Source of the DNA: Prolixibacteraceae bacterium
Lineage (GTDB): Bacteria > Bacteroidota > Bacteroidia > Bacteroidales > Prolixibacteraceae
Direction of reading: 5' to 3'
Assembly (NCBI GenBank): GCA_016930735.1
Contig: JAFGGF010000350.1
Span: 1 to 7,688, forward strand
Length of the DNA: 7,688 nt
In this document: one piece after another, positions 1-4,158 of the stretch
How positions within the stretch are numbered: position 1 is the first letter of the stretch
Layout of the letters: each line of letters starts with the position of its first letter
The notes under the pieces: generated by a model
Told to the model about the DNA's origin: nothing
Databases searched by the model: none
The model's input: the letters and a program-made list of their open reading frames with translations, nothing else
Translations under genes and position numbers: made by a program

Positions 1-113
1 GCCATGTGTTCGTCAATGATCCCACTGTATTCAATTGGCATTTCGTAACCGGCAAATTCAACCAGTTTCGCCCCGCATTTTTTATGGATTGAATTTAAAG
101 CTGTTTTTTTCAT
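1..113 (-). CDS. gcvT: Aminomethyltransferase (glycine cleavage system T protein), N-terminal fragment
   Basis: Read on the minus strand from the ATG at 113, this gives 37 codons before the window ends. GcvT takes the aminomethyl group carried by lipoyl-GcvH and, with tetrahydrofolate, releases ammonia and forms 5,10-methylene-THF in the cytoplasm. The fragment begins MKKTALNSIHKK and continues with EFAGYEMPIEYSGIIDEH. This matches the very conserved GcvT N-terminus (the family pattern is roughly GAKMVPFAGWEMPVQYSGIxEEH), including the folate-domain FAG-EMP-YSGI core. The rest of the roughly 360-residue protein lies outside the window, so the catalytic Asp and C-terminal domain cannot be checked. 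No other glycine cleavage gene is visible. An AAGG lies directly against the ATG, too close to act as a Shine-Dalgarno sequence. The family call is confident from the motif; intactness is unknown. Confidence 0.88.
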   Translation of the reverse strand, partial: MKKTALNSIHKKCGAKLVEFAGYEMPIEYSGIIDEHM

Positions 114-160
114 CCTTGATTTTTATTCAGTTTATGCAGAAATTAATATCGATTGGGTTG

Positions 161-168
161 CAAATTTA
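161..168 (-). promoter_or_regulatory. Candidate -7 promoter element for gcvT
   Basis: The minus strand reads TAAATTTG here, a perfect match to the Bacteroidota -7 consensus TAnnTTTG. It lies 47 bp upstream of the gcvT ATG, which would leave a leader of roughly 40 nt. No good TTTG or TTG -33 element is seen at 19-21 bp spacing, so the call rests on the -7 box and its position. A leader this short leaves no room for a glycine riboswitch. Confidence 0.45.
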
Positions 169-294
169 CTTAAACCAAATATAACAGACATGAAAAATAT
201 CAGAAAAACCTAATATTTCGTATAAGTATCACTAACTTTAGCATTATTAATTTTTACTATATTGCAACTTATTTTTTAACTGCTGACAAATAAA

Positions 295-648
295 ATGACT
301 GAATTAAAAATCACGGATTTAAGTTACTTGAAACAGGTTTCAGGCGGAGAACCCAAATTTATGAAGGAAATGATCAGGATTTTTAGCGAACAGGTACCTG
401 AATTCATTTCAAACATGGAACAACATCTTGCTGATAAAAACTACATAGAATTAGGACGGGAAGCACACAAAGCAAAATCTTCCGTAATAATTGTAGGGAT
501 GAATGAAATGGGAAGCAAAATGAAAGAACTCCAGTTACTCACCGAAAAAAATGAAGGGATTGAAAGATATCCGGATTTTGTAAACGAATTTAAATCACTT
601 TGCCTTGCTGCTGTTGATGAGTTGAACGCATACAGCGATGAACTTTAA
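295..648 (+). CDS. Stand-alone HPt (histidine phosphotransfer) domain protein
   Basis: A 117-residue soluble, almost wholly helical protein made of a single HPt domain. HPt proteins relay phosphate between receiver domains of hybrid histidine kinases and response regulators. The phospho-accepting site is visible as AHKAKSS: His58, followed by Lys61, Ser62 and Ser63, matches the family pattern HxxKGS with Ala-Lys-Ser in place of the usual KGS. An N-terminal stretch, DLSYLKQVSGGEPKFMKEM, resembles the common HPt opening in which a short helix precedes the four-helix bundle. An in-frame stop at 277-279 leaves the ATG at 295 as the natural start; no Shine-Dalgarno sequence is present. No kinase or response regulator is encoded nearby, so its partners are unknown. 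The downstream membrane protein gene begins 14 bp after the stop, so the two are probably co-transcribed. The domain call is firm; the pathway is unknown. Confidence 0.85.
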   Translation: MTELKITDLSYLKQVSGGEPKFMKEMIRIFSEQVPEFISNMEQHLADKNYIELGREAHKAKSSVIIVGMNEMGSKMKELQLLTEKNEGIERYPDFVNEFKSLCLAAVDELNAYSDEL

Positions 649-662
649 AACCATATCCATTT

Positions 663-950
663 ATGATTGAAACCATTGGCTGGACAGGTAATATTTTATT
701 TGCAATTTGTGGCCTTCCGCAAGCAGTAAAAACCTGGAAGTCAAAAAAGACAGAAGACCTGAGCGCCTTGTTTTTATGGTTGTGGCTGCTGGGTGAACTT
801 CTTACCTTCATATATATTATTATTGTTGATATCAGGGACCATACAAGCCATTTTCCACTTTATTTTAATTATGCATTTAACCTGTGCCTGGCAACATACC
901 TTGTATGGGCAAAAATCAATTATCCGGGAAAATACCGGTTCAAAAATTAA
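663..950 (+). CDS. PQ-loop / SemiSWEET-type small membrane protein
   Basis: A 95-residue, very hydrophobic protein with three likely transmembrane helices at about residues 5-22, 36-56 and 66-84. The first helix ends in GLPQAVKTWKSKKTEDLS, which holds the Pro19-Gln20 pair and the basic loop typical of PQ-loop proteins. The third helix contains a conserved-type asparagine (FNYAFN, Asn73). One three-helix unit of 85-100 residues is the size of bacterial SemiSWEETs, which dimerise into passive sugar uniporters in the cytoplasmic membrane. The substrate cannot be read from sequence, and other small PQ-loop proteins are not excluded. The gene starts 14 bp after the HPt gene with no terminator between them, so a bicistronic unit is likely. 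Its stop codon overlaps the clpB stop codon on the other strand by 4 bp. Confidence 0.8.
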   Translation: MIETIGWTGNILFAICGLPQAVKTWKSKKTEDLSALFLWLWLLGELLTFIYIIIVDIRDHTSHFPLYFNYAFNLCLATYLVWAKINYPGKYRFKN

Positions 951-958
951 TTATTGAA
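939..958. repeat. Imperfect palindrome spanning the convergent stop codons
   Basis: Twenty bases, TTCAA at one end and TTGAA at the other, form an inverted repeat with only two non-pairing positions, centred on AATTAATT. The TAA of the PQ-loop gene (948-950) and the TAA of clpB (947-949, minus) both lie in its centre. It contains only two G/C pairs, so it would be a weak RNA hairpin, and neither strand shows a long U-tract after it. It may help end transcription of both genes, or may be incidental in AT-rich DNA. Confidence 0.3.
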
Positions 959-3535
959 ATCCAATTGGTCATCCTTTACATCAATAATAATTGGTTTTTC
1001 TTTTATAATTTCTCCGGAAAGGACCTTTTTAGATAATTCATTCAGCACATATTTCTGTATGATGCGTTTTACCGGCCTTGCGCCATATTGCGGGTCAAAT
1101 CCAATGGTTCCAATCCAGTCAACAGCCTCATCAGTGATTTGAATTTCAATACCCTGCCCTCTCATTCGCTGAACGATAGAATTAAACTGTAACCGGACAA
1201 TCCCATTGATATCTTCCCTTGAAAGTGGGGTGAATATGATCGTTTCATCAATCCTGTTCAAAAATTCAGGGCGTACCGATTTTTTAAGCAGGTCCATCAG
1301 GCGCAACCTGGTTTCTTCCATTATTTCTTCGTTCCCCATTTCTTTTATCCTTTCAAAGCTTTCCTGAATAATATGCGAGCCAAGGTTTGATGTCATAATG
1401 ATGATCGTATTTTTAAAATTAACAATCCTCCCTTTGTTATCTGTAAGCCGTCCGTCGTCGAGCACCTGAAGAAGAACATTAAACACATCGGGGTGAGCTT
1501 TTTCAATTTCATCAAACAAAACAACAGAATATGGTTTATGGCGAACTGCTTCGGTTAACTGTCCGCCTTCATCGTAACCGATATACCCCGGAGGGCTGCC
1601 AATCAAGCGGGTCACAGAAAATTTCTCCTGATATTCCGACATATCAATCCTTGTTATCATATTTTCGTTGTCGAACAGGTATTCGGCAAGTGCTTTGGCA
1701 AGTTCCGTTTTACCAACACCTGTTGTTCCCAGAAAAATAAAAGAACCAATCGGCCGTTTTTCATCCTGCAAGCCGGCCCGGCTTCGTCTGACAGCATCAG
1801 CAATTGCTGTAATCGCCTCATCCTGTCCCACTACCCTTCTATGCAATTCTTCTTCAATATGAAGCAATTTTTCCCGTTCGCTTTGTAACATCTTTGAAAC
1901 AGGAATACCGGTCCATCGTGAAACAACATCTGCAATATCGCCGGCATCAACTTCTTCTTTTATCATCGAATCAGTTTCCTGAATCTTTTGTAATTCAATG
2001 TTTAACTTTCCAATTTCCTGTTCTGCCTCTTTTAAACGTCCGTATCTCAATTCGGCAACCTTACCGTAATTACCCTGTCTTTCAGCCTCATTTGCTTCAA
2101 GTTTTATTTCTTCCATTTCGATTTTGATTTTCTGAATCGAATCAATAATATTTTTTTCCGATTGCCATTTTGTACGGTATTTTGCTTCCTCTTCCTTCAG
2201 ATCAGCAATTTCACGGCTCAGTAACTCCAGCTTCAAGTTATCTTTTTCACGCTTAATTGCTTCCCTTTCGATTTCAAGTTGTTTTATTTTCCTTTCGATC
2301 TCATCCAATTCTTCCGGAACCGAGTCCATTTCCAAACGAAGTTTGGCTGCTGCTTCATCCATTAAATCGATTGCCTTATCCGGTAAAAACCGATCGGTAA
2401 TGTAACGTTGTGAAAGCTCGACTGAAGCAATGATCGCATTATCCTTAATCCTGACTTTATGATGATTTTCATACCGTTCTTTTAATCCCCGCAAGATTGA
2501 AATTGCACTCAGCGAATCAGGCTCTTCAACGTGTACAACCTGAAACCGGCGTTCCAGAGCTTTGTCCTTTTCAAAATATTTCTGATACTCATTCAGGGTG
2601 GTTGCACCGATTGCCCTAAGCTCCCCTCTTGCGAGGGCCGGTTTCAGGATGTTGGCTGCATCCATAGCCCCTTCACCCTTTCCGGCACCAACCAGTGTAT
2701 GAATCTCATCAATAAACAGAATTACTTCTTCATTTGAGCTTTCAACTTCCCTGACTACAGCTTTCAGACGTTCTTCAAATTCACCCTTGTATTTTGCACC
2801 GGCAACCAAAGCTCCCATATCCAGCGAAAATACCTGTTTGGATTTCAGATTTTCAGGCACATCTCCTCTGACAATCCTGTGTGCTAATCCTTCGGCAATA
2901 GCTGTTTTGCCGGTTCCCGGTTCACCAATCAGGATTGGGTTGTTTTTAGTTCTTCGTGAAAGTATTTGTAAAATACGCCTGATTTCTTCATCACGGCCAA
3001 TTACCGGATCCAGCTTCCCTAAACGGGCTCTTTCATTCAAATTGAGTGCAAATCTGTTTAACGAATTAAATGTATCTTCAGCAGTCTGGCTGTTTACATT
3101 TGCTCCTTTTCGTAATTCTTCAATTGCTTTTTTGAGGTCATTTTTATTAATACCGTTATCTTTAATCAACCTGCTGGTATCATCATTTGCCTCCAGTATT
3201 CCTAATAAAAGATGCTCGACTGAAACAAACTGGTCACCCATCTCCTGGGCTAAACCAACTGACTTTTGCAGAACACGGTTAGCAGAAGATGACAAATAAG
3301 GTTCACCTCCCGAAACTTTTGGATACGATTCAATGATTTTATCGAGTGCCTGTGATAAAATACCCATATTTACACCCAGTTTCTGAAATACAAATCCGGT
3401 AACATTTTCTGCCGAGTGAAATAATCCCTTTAAAATATGAGCCGGCTCAATTGCCTGCTGTTTATTTCCAGTGGCAACCTGAAAAGCCTGTTGAATGGCT
3501 TCCTGTGATTTTATTGTAAAATTATTAAAATTCAT
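947..3535 (-). CDS. clpB: ATP-dependent chaperone/disaggregase ClpB (Hsp100)
   Basis: An 862-residue protein, close to the usual 855-870 for ClpB. It is a cytoplasmic hexameric AAA+ machine that, with DnaK/DnaJ/GrpE, threads aggregated proteins through its pore. Order of parts: Clp N domain (about 1-145); first AAA+ module with Walker A GEPGTGKT (204-211), pore-loop Tyr249 in KYKGEFEER, Walker B VILFIDE (271-277) and the Arg329/Arg330 finger pair; a long charged coiled-coil middle domain (about 400-540), which sets ClpB apart from ClpA and ClpC; second AAA+ module with Walker A GTTGVGKT (603-610), pore-loop Tyr651 in GSPPGYIGYDEGG, Walker B VVLFDE (671-676), and sensor-2 GARPVKR (818-824). 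The IGF/LGF loop for ClpP docking, typical of ClpA/ClpX, is not seen. The start MNFNNFTIKSQEA matches the usual ClpB beginning in this phylum. The gene is monocistronic here, divergent from ppdK, with an inverted repeat upstream. No truncation or missing catalytic residue was found. Confidence 0.97.
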   Translation of the reverse strand: MNFNNFTIKSQEAIQQAFQVATGNKQQAIEPAHILKGLFHSAENVTGFVFQKLGVNMGILSQALDKIIESYPKVSGGEPYLSSSANRVLQKSVGLAQEMGDQFVSVEHLLLGILEANDDTSRLIKDNGINKNDLKKAIEELRKGANVNSQTAEDTFNSLNRFALNLNERARLGKLDPVIGRDEEIRRILQILSRRTKNNPILIGEPGTGKTAIAEGLAHRIVRGDVPENLKSKQVFSLDMGALVAGAKYKGEFEERLKAVVREVESSNEEVILFIDEIHTLVGAGKGEGAMDAANILKPALARGELRAIGATTLNEYQKYFEKDKALERRFQVVHVEEPDSLSAISILRGLKERYENHHKVRIKDNAIIASVELSQRYITDRFLPDKAIDLMDEAAAKLRLEMDSVPEELDEIERKIKQLEIEREAIKREKDNLKLELLSREIADLKEEEAKYRTKWQSEKNIIDSIQKIKIEMEEIKLEANEAERQGNYGKVAELRYGRLKEAEQEIGKLNIELQKIQETDSMIKEEVDAGDIADVVSRWTGIPVSKMLQSEREKLLHIEEELHRRVVGQDEAITAIADAVRRSRAGLQDEKRPIGSFIFLGTTGVGKTELAKALAEYLFDNENMITRIDMSEYQEKFSVTRLIGSPPGYIGYDEGGQLTEAVRHKPYSVVLFDEIEKAHPDVFNVLLQVLDDGRLTDNKGRIVNFKNTIIIMTSNLGSHIIQESFERIKEMGNEEIMEETRLRLMDLLKKSVRPEFLNRIDETIIFTPLSREDINGIVRLQFNSIVQRMRGQGIEIQITDEAVDWIGTIGFDPQYGARPVKRIIQKYVLNELSKKVLSGEIIKEKPIIIDVKDDQLDFNN

Positions 3536-3592
3536 GGCTGATTTTTTAAAATTCTTTGCAGTGATTCCAAATTTCTGACCAAACTGAAGCCT

Positions 3593-3607
3593 CAGACATT
3601 ATGTCTG
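3593..3607. promoter_or_regulatory. Inverted repeat upstream of clpB, candidate operator
   Basis: CAGACAT-T-ATGTCTG is a perfect inverted repeat with 7-bp arms and a 1-bp centre, 58 bp upstream of the clpB start. On the clpB strand it sits 6 bp upstream of TCAGTTTG (3580-3587), a 7-of-8 match to the Bacteroidota -7 box TAnnTTTG. It would therefore lie between the -33 and -7 positions, a classic place for a repressor site. A second 7-of-8 match, GAAATTTG, lies at 3568-3575, so the promoter itself is uncertain. The repeat does not match CIRCE (TTAGCACTC), the CtsR site or the HspR site. The protein that would bind it is unknown. Confidence 0.45.
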
Positions 3608-3720
3608 TAACATACTGATAAATATGAAATTAATACAGAAAATCAGGATAGCTGGAATGACTTTATGGCATTAATTTATTGATTGAAATAAAATCCGTTC
3701 AGTATATGTAAAAAATGATT

Positions 3721-3757
3721 AAAAAAAAACAAGGATGACCAACATCACCCCTGTTTT
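3721..3757 (-). terminator. Intrinsic terminator, minus strand
   Basis: Arms 3726-3738 and 3745-3757 form a 13-bp stem around a 6-nt loop. On the minus-strand RNA all 13 positions pair, two of them as G-U wobbles. On the plus strand those two positions would be A-C mismatches, so the sequence points to the minus strand. A run of nine U residues (complement of 3721-3729) makes the end of the stem and the tail, as expected for a rho-independent terminator. Read on the plus strand, the hairpin is followed by only four T residues and then CAAAACC. Confidence 0.65.
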
Positions 3758-3815
3758 CAAAACCTAACCAAACTTATTTTTCTATGAAAAAACCTCTTTT
3801 TCTATTTAATGCTAT
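3721..3815 (-). ncRNA. Candidate small RNA (about 95 nt)
   Basis: On the minus strand a perfect -7 element (3820-3827) is followed about 60 bp later by an intrinsic terminator (3721-3757). This predicts a transcript starting near 3815 and ending in the U-tract near 3721. No ORF of useful length lies between them on that strand. The body includes GUUUGGUUAGGUUUUG just before the terminator hairpin. The transcript would not reach clpB, whose start is about 185 bp further on, because the terminator intervenes. I have no firm family assignment; Bacteroidota ncRNA families in Rfam would be the first comparison. The alternative reading, on the plus strand, is the leftover 5' leader of a lost gene. 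The start point is an estimate. Confidence 0.4.
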
Positions 3816-3819
3816 GATA

Positions 3820-3827
3820 CAAAAATA
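3820..3827 (-). promoter_or_regulatory. Candidate -7 element for the minus-strand small RNA
   Basis: The minus strand reads TATTTTTG, a perfect TAnnTTTG match, inside an AT-only stretch. No clear TTTG stands 19-21 bp upstream; the nearest TTTG is 28 bp away, so the -33 element is weak. In DNA this AT-rich a single -7 match can arise by chance. Its support comes mainly from the terminator at a sensible distance downstream. Confidence 0.35.
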
Positions 3828-3839
3828 TAGTATATTATA

Positions 3840-3883
3840 GTTAACACGTATGAATCAAAGTTAAAGAATGTTAACATTTTAAC
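3840..3883. repeat. Cluster of GTTAAC-like words at helical spacing
   Basis: GTTAAC occurs at 3840-3845 and 3870-3875, GTTAAA at 3860-3865, and TTTTAAC at 3877-3883. The first three are offset by 20 and 10 bp, about two and one turns of DNA, so they would lie on the same face of the helix. GTTAAC is itself a palindrome, so orientation is ambiguous. The cluster sits directly upstream of both the small-RNA -7 box (minus) and the ppdK -7 box (plus), where a shared regulator could act. Chance is a real alternative in DNA rich in A and T. Confidence 0.3.
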
Positions 3884-3933
3884 TTACAATAACTGTTCTT
3901 TTCGATTCTTAAATCTTTTTCTTTATAAATTAA

Positions 3934-3941
3934 TATATTTG
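3934..3941 (+). promoter_or_regulatory. Candidate -7 promoter element for ppdK
   Basis: TATATTTG followed by GCAGCC is a perfect match to the Bacteroidota -7 box TAnnTTTG. It would start transcription near 3947, leaving a leader of roughly 210 nt before the ppdK ATG. A good -33 TTTG is not seen at 19-21 bp. A second, weaker candidate nearer the gene is TACTTTAG at 4095-4102. Confidence 0.45.
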
Positions 3942-4019
3942 CAGCCTTTTTCGGAATAAACAGAAAAATGTTTAAATACAAGAAGTCCGGAATATTAAAA
4001 AATATTTTATTACTAATTG

Positions 4020-4036
4020 GTTAATAAACCATTAAC
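4020..4036. repeat. Short inverted repeat in the ppdK leader
   Basis: GTTAAT and ATTAAC form perfect 6-bp arms around AAACC. The half-sites resemble the GTTAAC words at 3840-3883. It may be a protein-binding site or a weak leader hairpin; nothing in the sequence decides between these. Confidence 0.25.
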
Positions 4037-4094
4037 AACCGGTAAAACAGCAGGAATATAAAGGAAAGAAATTTTATAAATTAAAAAATTGAGC

Positions 4095-4102
4095 TACTTT
4101 AG
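4095..4102 (+). promoter_or_regulatory. Alternative -7 promoter element for ppdK
   Basis: TACTTTAG matches TAnnTTTG at 7 of 8 positions and has a TTTT 19 bp upstream (4072-4075) that could serve as a -33 element of TTTG type. It would give a leader of about 50 nt, much more usual than the one from 3934. Both promoters could be used. Confidence 0.3.
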
Positions 4103-4158
4103 CGAGCCCATAATATTTCAAAAAATTATTAATTATTCTAACATAAAAAACTGATTAT

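Larger units (their letters stand above)
3536..4158. other. Intergenic region between divergent clpB and ppdK
   Basis: This 623-bp stretch has no convincing protein gene. From left to right it holds the clpB leader with an inverted repeat (3593-3607), a featureless AT-rich stretch (about 3610-3720), a candidate minus-strand small RNA with its terminator and -7 box (3721-3827), GTTAAC-like repeats (3840-3883), a candidate ppdK -7 box (3934-3941) and a long AT-rich ppdK leader containing a short inverted repeat (4020-4036). The one short plus-strand frame with an ATG (3784-3840, 18 codons) is probably not a gene. Confidence 0.7.

Noticed and set aside
114..160. A possible glycine riboswitch in the gcvT leader
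   Set aside because: The leader predicted from the -7 box is only about 40 nt, far too short for a glycine aptamer, and no hairpin pattern of that family is seen.
603..610. GTTG instead of GPTG in the second Walker A motif of ClpB (protein residues)
   Set aside because: The Pro-to-Thr position is not catalytic, and the essential Gly-Lys-Thr is intact. I regard it as normal family variation.
2787..3299. A 170-codon open frame on the strand opposite clpB
   Set aside because: It lies wholly inside clpB, has no recognisable domain, and its composition is explained by the clpB codons read in reverse.
3536..3660. CIRCE, CtsR or HspR heat-shock operators upstream of clpB
   Set aside because: None of the known core words (TTAGCACTC/GAGTGCTAA, tandem GGTCAAA, CTTGAGT/ACTCAAG) is present in this interval.
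3784..3840. An 18-codon plus-strand frame starting with ATG and six A residues
   Set aside because: Too short, with no ribosome-binding signal, and it overlaps the candidate minus-strand small RNA. It is kept only as a possible leader remnant.
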